Notes under the pieces: generated by a model
Told to the model about the DNA's origin: nothing
Database searches by the model: none
What the model saw: only the letters and a program-made list of their open reading frames with translations
Shown here: piece after piece, positions 44,647-52,955 of the stretch
How the letters are laid out: each line of letters starts with the position of its first letter
How positions within the stretch are numbered: the stretch's first letter is position 1
NCBI GenBank assembly: GCA_963664675.2
Contig: CAXXLB010000009.1
Location: forward strand, 868,001-932,000
Source of the DNA: JASGMR01 sp963664675
GTDB taxonomy: Bacteria; Thermotogota; Thermotogae; Petrotogales; Kosmotogaceae
DNA length: 64,000 nt
Direction of reading: 5' to 3'
Position numbers and translations under genes: made by a program

Positions 44647-45451
44647 TATCTGGACTCATATCATTCATGGCTCAAAAGTCGGAAGGGAATCCGGACTTCT
44701 CTTCGATGATGAAATAAGAAGAAAAATTTTCAATCTGGGAAATATATTTATGAATATCTTCTTCTATTCTGACGACGAAGAATTTCAGGAGTTTGGCAGA
44801 ATAGTCCATACCAGAAAATGTGGTTCATTTCTTAATTATTTATCGTATGAAATATTTAAGACTTACCCTGAATTTATTTATGGCATGGTGTGCCATCACT
44901 GGCTTGACAGACTCACTTATCCATATATTTTCGATAAAACTGTCAACAAAAACAGGAAAAAATTCGAAGAAAAAATCGACGAAAAAATGGTTGAAATGTA
45001 TTTTAACAAACAAATACAAGAAATGGATTTAAAGAAATTTCTTCCCGAACTTATCCCTGACGTTATACTGGATAAAATAAATGAGAGTTTCAACAATATA
45101 TATCTTAAGAAAGATATAAATATAACCGGTTTATATGAAAATATGATGAACAATTACATGACTCTTGAGAACAAAGGTCACAAAAGAGATATATTGAAAG
45201 GATTCAGAAAAGTATTTTTTACCGGTAACAGCGAATTAAAAACTGAAGAAGACTTCTATGATGTTTTAAACCTGAAAAATCAAAGGTGGAATCATCCTAT
45301 TATGGGTTGGACTTACAAAAAGACATTTCTTGATATATATGAAGAATCAGTAAATGAAGCAATAAATTCATTATCAGATTCAATAAAAAGAGCAGCACAA
45401 CCAACTATTTATAATATATCTTACTTTACAAATTTAGCTTGTACCAACTGA
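44639..45451 (+). CDS. Zinc-dependent phospholipase C-like protein
   Basis: 270 residues. The start MPDIWTHIIHG, GRIVHTRKCG and MVCHHWLDRLTYPYI contain the spaced His residues of the zinc-dependent phospholipase C fold (the widespread 'zinc dependent phospholipase C family' in Firmicutes). There is no signal peptide, so a cytoplasmic hydrolase is more likely than a toxin. The substrate is unknown. It is sandwiched between an rRNA methyltransferase and glgD and is probably co-transcribed with both. Confidence 0.75.
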   Translation: MPDIWTHIIHGSKVGRESGLLFDDEIRRKIFNLGNIFMNIFFYSDDEEFQEFGRIVHTRKCGSFLNYLSYEIFKTYPEFIYGMVCHHWLDRLTYPYIFDKTVNKNRKKFEEKIDEKMVEMYFNKQIQEMDLKKFLPELIPDVILDKINESFNNIYLKKDINITGLYENMMNNYMTLENKGHKRDILKGFRKVFFTGNSELKTEEDFYDVLNLKNQRWNHPIMGWTYKKTFLDIYEESVNEAINSLSDSIKRAAQPTIYNISYFTNLACTN

Positions 45452-45464
45452 GGGGGAGGATATT

Positions 45465-46595
45465 ATGAAAGTACTAGGAATAATTTTTGCAGGAGACAGA
45501 GGAGAACTTCTTGAGAAATTAACAAATAAGAGAACCCCGGCCGCCTTACCAATATATGGAAAATACAGAATAATAGATTTCAGTTTGAGCAATATGGTAA
45601 ATGCTGGAATTTCGAAGATTGGTATAGTAACTCAATACAACCCGAGAAGTTTAATGGATCATATCGGTTCCGGAAAAGAATGGGACCTGGATAGAAAAAA
45701 CGGGGGAGTATATTTTTTACAGCCTTATGTAACACCTAATTCAGAATCTCTGGGGTATATGGGCAATGCGGATGCTCTTTTTAAAAATATGGATATATTA
45801 AAAAGAGGAAATGAAGATTATGTTTTAATCTGTTCGGGAAAGCAAATATACAAAATTGATTTTAATAAAATGTTCCAATCACATATAGAATCCGGGGCAG
45901 ATATAACTGTACTGAGTTCTAATTCAAAAGAACATAACGATATGAAAATTTCCAATTTGGCCAAAACGAATGAAGATGGAAGAATAGTAGAATGGATAAG
46001 TAATCCCGAAGAAAAGTTTAAGATAGATAAAAATCACACACACGTTTTAAACGCATTTTTTATGAACAAGTTTCTCTTGAAAGAACTGCTTTTCGCAACA
46101 GTTCCTGAAGGTAATTTTGACTTGATTGAAGGAATAATCAGAAATAATATTGATTCACTCGTTATAAATGCATACAATTTTTACGGTTTCTGGAGAAATA
46201 TAAAAAGAGATGTGAATTCGTATTTTGAAACTTGCTTGAGTATTTTAAATGACGAAATTCGAAAGGAACTTTTTTATGAACACGGAAGAGTATATACAAA
46301 ATTAAAAGATCTTCCGCCACCCAAAATAACTAACACGGGTGTGATAAAAAATTCTATAGTCGCCGATGGTTCATTTATAAACGGTAAAATTGAAGACTCC
46401 ATAATTTCAAGATCAACAAGAATTTTAGCTGGCGCTTCCGTCAAAAATTCCGTTATTTTAGAGGGTTGTACAATAGAGGAAGGGGCCTGTGTTGAAAATG
46501 CAATTCTTGACAAAGATTGTACGATAAGAATTGGGAAAAAATTTTTAGGGAAACCTAATTCACCAAAAATTCTTGAAAAAAATGGGGTATTTTGA
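45465..46595 (+). CDS. glgD: GlgD, regulatory subunit of glucose-1-phosphate adenylyltransferase
   Basis: 376 residues. A nucleotidyltransferase domain followed by a left-handed beta-helix (repeated NSxI, NAIL hexads). The first motif reads FAGDRGELLEKLTNKRTPAALPI, so the Gly-Gly-x-Gly and Lys signature of the catalytic GlgC is degraded, as in GlgD subunits of Firmicutes that modulate GlgC. GGGGGAGG precedes the ATG. It lies nine bases upstream of glgC. Confidence 0.9.
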   Translation: MKVLGIIFAGDRGELLEKLTNKRTPAALPIYGKYRIIDFSLSNMVNAGISKIGIVTQYNPRSLMDHIGSGKEWDLDRKNGGVYFLQPYVTPNSESLGYMGNADALFKNMDILKRGNEDYVLICSGKQIYKIDFNKMFQSHIESGADITVLSSNSKEHNDMKISNLAKTNEDGRIVEWISNPEEKFKIDKNHTHVLNAFFMNKFLLKELLFATVPEGNFDLIEGIIRNNIDSLVINAYNFYGFWRNIKRDVNSYFETCLSILNDEIRKELFYEHGRVYTKLKDLPPPKITNTGVIKNSIVADGSFINGKIEDSIISRSTRILAGASVKNSVILEGCTIEEGACVENAILDKDCTIRIGKKFLGKPNSPKILEKNGVF

Positions 46596-46604
46596 GGTGA
46601 TAAT

Positions 46605-47861
46605 ATGAGAAAAAAAATTGTAGCTTTAATTCTTGCCGGTGGTCAGGGGACAAGATTGGGAATCTTAACAGAGGATAATGCCAAACCTTCGGTTCCGTTC
46701 GGCGGAAAATACAGAATAATAGATTTTACTTTAAGTAATTGCGTTAACTCGGGAATTTATGACGTTGGAGTTTTGACACAATACAGACCACATATGCTGA
46801 GCAAACATATAGAGATAGGCCGGCCCTGGGACTTAGACAGGAAAGAAGGCGGTGTAGTCATACTTCCTCCATTCCAGGGTAATGATCAAAGTTGGTACAA
46901 AGGAACTGCAAATGCTGTTTATCAAAATATAGAATATGTGGACAAATACGACCCGGATCTTGTAATAATTCTTTCCGGCGATCATATTTACGGAATGGAT
47001 TACAGAGAAATGATCGATTTCCATCTTTCAAAAAAAGCGGATGGTACCTTGGCGTGTTTGAGAGTTCCTATAAGCGAAGCCAGTCGTTTTGGCATTATAC
47101 TCACCGACTTTGAAAATAATATAACCGGATTTCAGGAAAAACCGAAAGAACCCAAATCAGATCTCGCTTCATTGGGAATATACGTATTCAATTGGAAATT
47201 TCTTAAAAAGAGACTGGTACTGGATGAAAATAATAAAAACAGCGATCATGATTTCGGAAAAAATATTTTACCTGAAATCGTTGAAAAGAAAGAAGGTAAA
47301 CTTTATGCTTTCCTATTTGATGGATACTGGCGTGATGTTGGAACCATTAAATCACTTTGGGAATCGAACCTGGAATTAACCAGACCAATGCCTCCATTCA
47401 ACCTTTATGATCCGAACTGGAAATTTTATACGAAAACTGAAGAATATCCACCGGCTTTCGTAGGGAAAGAAGCGAATGTAAAAAATTCTCTGATCAATGA
47501 AGGATCTCAAATCTATGGAAACCTTCAAAATTCCGTTATTTTTCAGGGTGTTTATGTAGGGAAAAATACTTATATACGTAATTCGGTAATAATGACCGAT
47601 ACTTATATCGGAAATAACTGTAAAATTGAAAATACAGTAATTGGAGAAAACACTGTCGTTAACGATAATGTCTCAATAGGTCTTGGAGAGAGTGTTGAGA
47701 ATGAATTCAGACCGGATATTTATAATTCGGATCTGGTTTCAATTGGTTCAAACGTCGAGATACCCGAAAATGTAAGCATCGGAAAAAATTCAGCAATCAA
47801 TTCAAACACAAAAAAAGAAAAACTCCTCGAAGGAGTAAAAGCGGGTAAAGTGATTTATTAA
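46605..47861 (+). CDS. glgC: Glucose-1-phosphate adenylyltransferase (catalytic subunit)
   Basis: 418 residues. It makes ADP-glucose from ATP and glucose-1-phosphate for glycogen synthesis. The catalytic loop LAGGQGTRLGILTEDNAKP, the KYRIIDFTLSN motif, ILSGDHIYGMDY, FQEKPKEP and YWRDVGTI are intact. The C-terminal beta-helix is complete. With glgD it forms the hetero-oligomeric type. No glycogen synthase or branching enzyme gene is next to it. Its stop overlaps the following small ORF by one base. Confidence 0.95.
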   Translation: MRKKIVALILAGGQGTRLGILTEDNAKPSVPFGGKYRIIDFTLSNCVNSGIYDVGVLTQYRPHMLSKHIEIGRPWDLDRKEGGVVILPPFQGNDQSWYKGTANAVYQNIEYVDKYDPDLVIILSGDHIYGMDYREMIDFHLSKKADGTLACLRVPISEASRFGIILTDFENNITGFQEKPKEPKSDLASLGIYVFNWKFLKKRLVLDENNKNSDHDFGKNILPEIVEKKEGKLYAFLFDGYWRDVGTIKSLWESNLELTRPMPPFNLYDPNWKFYTKTEEYPPAFVGKEANVKNSLINEGSQIYGNLQNSVIFQGVYVGKNTYIRNSVIMTDTYIGNNCKIENTVIGENTVVNDNVSIGLGESVENEFRPDIYNSDLVSIGSNVEIPENVSIGKNSAINSNTKKEKLLEGVKAGKVIY

Positions 47862-48067
47862 TGAAAAACGGATACACTTATTTTGAACTGATATTTTTTC
47901 TCTTGACAATTTCAATATTGATCGTTTTGCTTTGCAATTCTATTTTTGAAATGCAAAAGGAAATCAAGGTTCTGAACACATTGTTTGATGATTGTCTTCA
48001 AATACGGAATGAATATGAAACTAGGGGAAAAATTGACATTAACAGTTCTTTTACTAAAAAAAAATAG
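47861..48067 (+). CDS. Pseudopilin-like small protein, possibly frameshifted at an A9 run
   Basis: 68 residues as read. The start NGYTYFELIFFLLTISILIVLL is a type IV prepilin N-terminus: Gly before the cleavage site, Glu at position 5 of the mature protein and a long hydrophobic helix. The frame stops at TAG directly after a run of nine A residues (48056-48064). Removing one A extends the protein by 31 codons to a TAA at 48156-48158, directly at the next ribosome site, with pilin-like composition (NRTIKIDDITIN). So either polymerase slippage, a sequencing error or a recent mutation is likely. It is coupled to glgC by a one-base overlap. Confidence 0.6.
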   Translation: MKNGYTYFELIFFLLTISILIVLLCNSIFEMQKEIKVLNTLFDDCLQIRNEYETRGKIDINSSFTKKK

Positions 48068-48172
48068 AACTATTAAAATAGATGATATCACCATAAATCT
48101 TATAACACTTACAAAGAATAATATTAATATAGAATTCATTCAATCTATTTCCTATTAAAAGGAGGGTATATT

Positions 48173-49645
48173 ATGAAAAAGTTACTATTAGTACTTATCG
48201 TATGTATTTTTGCTTTGACAATTTTTGCTTCATACGTAGATATTCTTTTTGTAAATGACACACATGGACATGCCTGGACATTCGATTCAAACATCGGTGG
48301 TTTTAATATTCTTTCAACTGTAGTATCTGCAGCGAGAATGATGGATGATAATGTTCTTTTCTTACATGCGGGTGATTTGAATACCGGTGTACCGGAATCA
48401 GATCTGAATGACGCAGCACCTGATATATTATCATTCAATATGATGAAACTCGATGTAATGACTCTTGGAAATCATGAATTTGATAATCCAGAATCTGTTC
48501 TTGAAACTCAAATGGAATTAGCCAGCTTCCCATTTATTTCAGCAAATATTTATAAAGATGGAAAACCAGCATTTCAGGAATATATTATCAAAGAATTCGG
48601 AAATCTTAAAGTCGCCATCTTCGGATTGACTGCCGAAGAAACTCAGATTCTTGAAAAATTATACGCTGGTGAATACGAATGGAAGAATGCTGTCGATGTT
48701 GCAAAAAAATTAGTTCCTGAATTAAAGGAAAAAGCAGATATCGTAATTGCATTAACTCACCTTGGCTCCATTAAACCCGTTATTGGAACAAGTTCTGTTA
48801 TGCTTGCAGAAGAAGTTGAAGGCATAGATGTTATTGTAGATGGTCACAGTCACACACTTATGGAAGAACCCATGAAAGTTAACGATACATTAATTGTTTC
48901 TGCTGGAGAATGGGCAAAATATTTGGGTATGCTCCAATTGGAAACAACTGAAGAGGGAATAAATGTATTATCATACGAACTGTTCCCTATAAGATCGGAT
49001 TTAACAAATGGAGATTATGATGTAGAAGTAATTTTAGACTACTTTGAAAAACTGGGTGGTGAAAAATTAGATCAGGTTTTAGCAAATTCAAAAATTTATC
49101 TCGATGGAGAAAGAGCTGATGTAAGATCAAAGGATACGAATTTGGGATTTTTGATTGCAGATGCGCTAAAGAAAATTTGTGAGGCAGATATAGCGCTTAC
49201 AAACTCAGGTGGTATAAGAGCTTCAATAGAGGCCGGAGATATTACTTACAAAGATATTCTAACCGTTTTACCATTCGGTAATACAGCGTATACGATCGAG
49301 GTTCCTGGATCAGTTGTTAAAGATATGCTTGATTTTACAGCGACAGTTGCCGATGGAAAAGGAGCAAGACCTCAAGTATCCGGTATAACTTACACTATCA
49401 ACAGAGCCGATCAAAAAGCCGAAAACATTTTAATTAACGGAAAACCGCTGGATATGAACAAAACTTATAAATTAGGCACAAATAATTATATTGCTTCAGG
49501 TGGGGACGGATATTCCATGCTTGAAGGATTATCTGGCTATGATACCGGATTCGTTCTTGCACAAGTTGTTGTAAATTACATCAAAGATTTAGAGGACTAT
49601 TCTCCATATACTGACATTACCAATAGAATAACCGTTATAGAATAG
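48173..49645 (+). CDS. Secreted 5'-nucleotidase/2',3'-cyclic phosphodiesterase family protein
   Basis: 490 residues. A signal peptide (about residues 1-20) precedes the metallophosphatase domain with FVNDTHGHAW, GDLNTG, LGNHEFDNPE and VDGHSHT, the metal ligands of the UshA/CD73 family. The C-terminal 5'-nucleotidase domain (SGGIRASIEAGDITYKD, GGDGYSML) is complete. It should dephosphorylate external nucleotides and so feed purine salvage (compare punA). A strong promoter is not evident; AGGAGGG precedes the ATG. Confidence 0.9.
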   Translation: MKKLLLVLIVCIFALTIFASYVDILFVNDTHGHAWTFDSNIGGFNILSTVVSAARMMDDNVLFLHAGDLNTGVPESDLNDAAPDILSFNMMKLDVMTLGNHEFDNPESVLETQMELASFPFISANIYKDGKPAFQEYIIKEFGNLKVAIFGLTAEETQILEKLYAGEYEWKNAVDVAKKLVPELKEKADIVIALTHLGSIKPVIGTSSVMLAEEVEGIDVIVDGHSHTLMEEPMKVNDTLIVSAGEWAKYLGMLQLETTEEGINVLSYELFPIRSDLTNGDYDVEVILDYFEKLGGEKLDQVLANSKIYLDGERADVRSKDTNLGFLIADALKKICEADIALTNSGGIRASIEAGDITYKDILTVLPFGNTAYTIEVPGSVVKDMLDFTATVADGKGARPQVSGITYTINRADQKAENILINGKPLDMNKTYKLGTNNYIASGGDGYSMLEGLSGYDTGFVLAQVVVNYIKDLEDYSPYTDITNRITVIE

Positions 49646-49660
49646 ACTGATTTTTAACAA

Positions 49661-49696
49661 AAAAGAGAGCTCCCCAACAAAGGAGCTCTCTTTTTT
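49661..49696 (+). terminator. Terminator after the 5'-nucleotidase gene
   Basis: Stem GAGAGCTCC/GGAGCTCTC with an eight-base loop, flanked by A and T runs. It could work in both directions. Confidence 0.85.
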
Positions 49697-49700
49697 AAAT

Positions 49701-49723
49701 AAAAAAAGGCCCTTTTACGGGCC
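49701..49723 (-). terminator. Terminator of the small minus-strand transcript
   Basis: Stem GGCCC/GGGCC followed on the minus strand by seven T residues. It is oriented away from the 5'-nucleotidase and ends the 32-codon gene transcript. A second perfect hairpin, GGTAAAAA/TTTTTACC (49748-49769), lies in the same 3' region. Confidence 0.75.
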
Positions 49724-49815
49724 AAATATGTCATCTTATCTCTGTGGGGTAAAAAGGGGTATTTTTACCGGGTGTTGCTTGTTCTATGTTAAGTTTAGTC
49801 TGTTAGTCTCTTCTA

Positions 49816-49914
49816 TTACAAGGATAAAAAATTTCCTAATTTCATGACTGATAGTTTTACGTCGTCTACGTATCTTTCAATTTTTTTCCAATCATTCGAA
49901 TTTCCTTTTCTCAT
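49816..49914 (-). CDS. Unannotated 32-residue protein with own promoter and terminator
   Basis: ATG at 49914, nine bases after a perfect AAGGAGG, opens a 32-codon frame beginning MRKGNSNDWKK. The peptide is basic at the start and amphipathic later (KLSVMKLGNFLSL), without a signal peptide. A consensus promoter (TTGACA-17-TAATAT) with a palindrome over the -35 lies upstream and an intrinsic terminator lies downstream, so the unit is complete. It is divergent to two tandem HTH regulators. It is too short for most gene callers. I recognise no homolog; a regulatory or signalling peptide, or a toxin-like peptide, are open options. Confidence 0.55.
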   Translation of the reverse strand: MRKGNSNDWKKIERYVDDVKLSVMKLGNFLSL

Positions 49915-49949
49915 ACCAGCCTACCTCCTTATCAACTCATTACGAAATT

Positions 49950-49978
49950 ATATTATCATTTAGTTTGGCCATTGTCAA
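49950..49978 (-). promoter_or_regulatory. Promoter of the 32-residue protein gene
   Basis: On the minus strand TTGACA, 17 bases, TAATAT; an overlapping TATAAT three bases further is at spacing 20. The -35 lies inside a palindrome. Confidence 0.75.
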
Positions 49979-49983
49979 ACTAA
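49960..49983. promoter_or_regulatory. Palindromic operator candidate over the -35 box
   Basis: TTAGTTTG, eight bases, CAAACTAA: a perfect inverted repeat with eight-base arms covering the TTGACA element. A dimeric repressor bound here would block the promoter. The divergent HTH regulators are the obvious candidates. Confidence 0.6.
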
Positions 49984-50087
49984 TTTCGGTAACAGTTAGA
50001 TTAACTTCGAACTCATATTATTTCTTTTTAATTTCATTCTTGTCCTGAATAAAGCTTCTTTTGTAAACACATTATATAAAGTTTAAC

Positions 50088-50115
50088 TTACATCGAACTA
50101 TAAATCTGATATAAT
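50088..50115 (+). promoter_or_regulatory. Candidate promoter of the first HTH regulator gene
   Basis: TTACAT, 16 bases, TATAAT, with the ATG 28 bases after the -10. The upstream stretch has two similar blocks, TTAACTTCGAACT (50002-50014) and TTAACTTACATCGAACT (50083-50099), possible regulator sites. Confidence 0.45.
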
Positions 50116-50142
50116 ATTATCGAATTGAATCTGGAGGATCAA

Positions 50143-51102
50143 ATGAAACTGAAAAGAGCATATTCGGAATTTGTTGATTTTTTGTACGCAATTTCTTCAA
50201 TATACGTTACGAATAATGATTGTATTAAATTAAATGATTTTAACGGGCGTGAAGTCAATGCTTTCAAAAAATTGGTTTTGGAAAAGGAAAATTGGAGAAT
50301 GAAAAGTCTTGCTTTAAGCATAAAAGAATTATTGTTGATCTTTACCCTTTCAACCATTCATCTTGATAACTCCTTTCATTTTTCAACATTTGACTCTTCC
50401 ATTGAAAAACTGGATTCGGATTTCGAAATATATAAAAGATTATTCATCAGATTCTTTGATGAACAGTTTAAGATAAATATTGACACAAATGAATATAAAA
50501 ATATACTCACAACCCTGAACTTTAGAGATGAGACTGTGTGGTTCTTATCGAATTTGATAGAATTTTCCTCTTTTTTCAAGTTCTTTCTCTTGGAACTCTA
50601 TGTAGAAATGTATGAATTGTATATAAAAAGTGGTCTTAAAAATACTAATTTAGAAAGAGCGACAAGCTGGATAAAAATTAGAGATTATTCTTCTCAGACA
50701 AACGAAGTGGGAATGCTTTTTTTCTTACAAAATACTTATTTCAATAAAAGAGATATTCTTCGTAGTAGTTCTAAGGAAATAGTCATAATCTCCAATGATC
50801 TGTCTCCAAATAAAGATGAAATTGAAAACTGTGATAGTACTGAAAATGTCCGATTATTTTTGAAAATACTCTCTGATCCTACAAAACGAAAAATATTAGT
50901 CAATCTTTCTAAAAAAACACAGTATGTGGATGAGATTGCAAAAAATATGGGGTTTTCAAAAGCAACTATTTCGCATCATTTATCAATGTTAACCAATGAA
51001 AATTTGGTTATCAGGAAAAGAAAAGGGAAAAAAATATTTTTTTCTCTTCATTATGAAGTGATTTTAAGATTGCTGAATGATTTCGAAAATTTATTTTCGT
51101 GA
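50143..51102 (+). CDS. ArsR-type HTH regulator with a large N-terminal domain
   Basis: 319 residues from an ATG five bases after TGGAGG. The last 85 residues are a winged helix of the ArsR type: LKILSDPTKRKILVNL, then a recognition helix FSKATISHHLSML and the wing VIRKRKGKKIFFSL. The first 230 residues are helical and aromatic-rich, with no Cys metal sites, and probably sense a ligand or protein; I do not recognise the domain. The next gene is a paralog. It lies divergent to the 32-residue protein gene and upstream of pgmB, murQ and a kinase, so control of amino-sugar use or of the small peptide is inferred. Confidence 0.75.
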   Translation: MKLKRAYSEFVDFLYAISSIYVTNNDCIKLNDFNGREVNAFKKLVLEKENWRMKSLALSIKELLLIFTLSTIHLDNSFHFSTFDSSIEKLDSDFEIYKRLFIRFFDEQFKINIDTNEYKNILTTLNFRDETVWFLSNLIEFSSFFKFFLLELYVEMYELYIKSGLKNTNLERATSWIKIRDYSSQTNEVGMLFFLQNTYFNKRDILRSSSKEIVIISNDLSPNKDEIENCDSTENVRLFLKILSDPTKRKILVNLSKKTQYVDEIAKNMGFSKATISHHLSMLTNENLVIRKRKGKKIFFSLHYEVILRLLNDFENLFS

Positions 51103-51112
51103 GGTAAAATAA

Positions 51113-52204
51113 ATGGAAACAATTACTGGTTATTTTGAAATATATGACTTAACCACCGCTGTTTATTTCTCTTATTATAATTCTCAAATTTCAAAAGTTT
51201 TAAATAAATTTGGTATAAAACAAAATATCACAAATGAATTAATTAAGTTCAAGGACCTTTTAAAAAAAGAAAGAGACTGGTCTTTAAAAATTTTTATCAC
51301 TTGCTTGAATGAACTGGGTGTGATAGTCCCGATATTATTTCCGGTAAACCAGAAAATTGTCGATGGTGAATTTGTTTCAATTGAAGATTCATTAGATATA
51401 AACTACGAAGAATTAAAAATAATTCAAGAAAGATTTATAGATGTGGTAGCACAAAGAAGAATGGAGGTTTCCCTCCGAAGATCTCAGAAAATTGATTAAA
51501 CATAATCCTGAAAAGGTTTCTTCTCTTGTGTCAAAAATAAATGGAATAAGCAAAGATACCGTTTGGTTTATAAAAGAATTTATTTTTATATCCGAAAAGT
51601 GCTTTTGATTTTTTTGAAAAAAAAACATACAAAAAAATTCTGAAAATTTATGAAAATACCAATTTGAGAGGTTTAAATAAAGACAGAGTAATTTGTTTTT
51701 CTATCAAAAAACCCCAAAAGAGAAAAAATTTTTAATGCTCTTGATAATTTTTTCGATTATTATTCATTCATACCCGGTGAAGATTTTTGATTCTGATAAA
51801 CCATTTTTTTGTTTTACTTCAAAAATTCCATTTCACATATGAATTTAGGACTCATGGAATACCCCTCATTCAATCTTGTTATTATGGGAATAGATGAAGT
51901 AAACGAAGACTTTGCCTTTAAATTTTTCACCGGAACAGAGATTGGATAATATCTTAAAAGTAATTTCTGACTCGACAAGATTCAGTTTATTAAAATATTT
52001 TAAACAAAAATCCCTCCACTCTCAAAAAAAATTGGTTGATTACACAGGCTTGACAAAATCAACAATTTCATATCATATAAAACATGATGAAAAAAAACTT
52101 CAATAATAGATATAGACGCCTTCAATAATATTGTAAAAGTAAGAAAAGAACCTTTAAAGAAGGTACATCTTGATCTAAAAAAAACTCTTCACTATGGAGG
52201 ATAA
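51113..52204 (+). pseudogene. Second ArsR-type HTH regulator, broken by multiple +1 shifts
   Basis: The first 119 codons are intact, then the frame shifts at 51471-51473 (CCC for CC) and at least six more times before the TAA at 52202-52204. Joining the frames gives a protein collinear with the upstream regulator: (K)DTVWFIKEF matches DETVWFLSNL, and a C-terminal winged helix reads VISDSTRFSLLKYF ... LTKSTISYHIK. Nearly all breaks are repaired by removing one base of a run, and one stretch near 51.8 kb needs two. This argues for consensus errors rather than decay. If intact it would be about 355 residues. Confidence 0.75.
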
Positions 52205-52206
52205 AA

Positions 52207-52880
52207 ATGGAAAAAGAAAAAAGCAATAATTTTTGATATGGATGGAGTAATAATCGAATCAGAACCCCTTTTACAGAATAGCCCGCGGAAAAAAGTAGTG
52301 AATAACCACGGTGGAATTATATACCGATGAAATAGGGAAAAAAGGAAATGGGTTTGGGAATAATTGATGCATCAAGAGTTATTATAGAAGAAACCGGTAT
52401 AAATAATATTTCTCCGGAGAATTTTTTCAAAAAGAATACATGGAAGAATATTTGAAAATTTCCGATAAAAATGCTTAAAAAAAAATGAGGGTATAAATGA
52501 GCTTATAAACTATGCGAAAAAAAGAGTATAAAAATTGCCGGTTGCCTCTTCTACAAACGGTGAAATTGTTGAAAAACTTTTAAAAAAAAATCAATCTTTT
52601 TAACGAATTCGATTTTGTGATCGGCGGCGATATGGTCACTAAAGCGAAGCCTGATCCAGAGATATATTTAACGGCCAGCAGAAATATAAATATTACTCCC
52701 GATAAATGTACGGCTATAGAAGATTCCTTAAATGGTGCTATAAGTGCTTTAAAAGCCGGCATGAGCGTACTCATTGTAAAACATTCGCTTTCAAAACATT
52801 TAACTTTCCCCGATACCTGCATAATATTTGAAAATCTATTCGAAATAAAAAATTATTTATCAAAAATAAATAATCAGTAA
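52207..52880 (+). pseudogene. pgmB: Beta-phosphoglucomutase-type HAD phosphatase, frameshifted
   Basis: Joined frames read (K)AIIFDMDGVIIESEPL, the HAD nucleophile motif, then IDASRVIIEETG, KIAVASST, the conserved Lys stretch and GGDMVTKAKPDPEIYL with AIEDSLNGAISALKAGM. This is the beta-phosphoglucomutase branch (phosphoglucomutases and sugar-phosphate phosphatases) at about 220 residues. About ten +1 changes break it, for example at GAAAAAAGC near 52214 and at CCCCTTTTAC near 52268. The last 88 codons are intact. The start follows the GGAGG that also closes the regulator gene. It lies in the insertion-rich patch and is probably intact in the living cell. Confidence 0.75.
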
Positions 52881-52911
52881 TGAGACTATTTATATACAAA
52901 TAAATTTACTA

Positions 52912-52937
52912 TGATATAATGTAATTACATTATATCA
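52912..52937. promoter_or_regulatory. 26-bp perfect palindrome over the murQ -10 box
   Basis: TGATATAATGTAA and its exact reverse complement are joined without a spacer. The left arm contains TATAAT (52915-52920) and the murQ ATG follows 19 bases after the palindrome. This looks like a repressor operator, as for MurR/RpiR-type control of murQ elsewhere. It lies inside the insertion-rich patch but is perfect as read. Confidence 0.6.
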
Positions 52938-52955
52938 AGTCTTGGAGGGAAAAAA

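Noticed and set aside
49748..49769. Hairpin GGTAAAAA/TTTTTACC as a separate terminator
   Set aside because: The stem is perfect but no T tract follows on either strand; it is kept only as part of the 3' region of the small gene.
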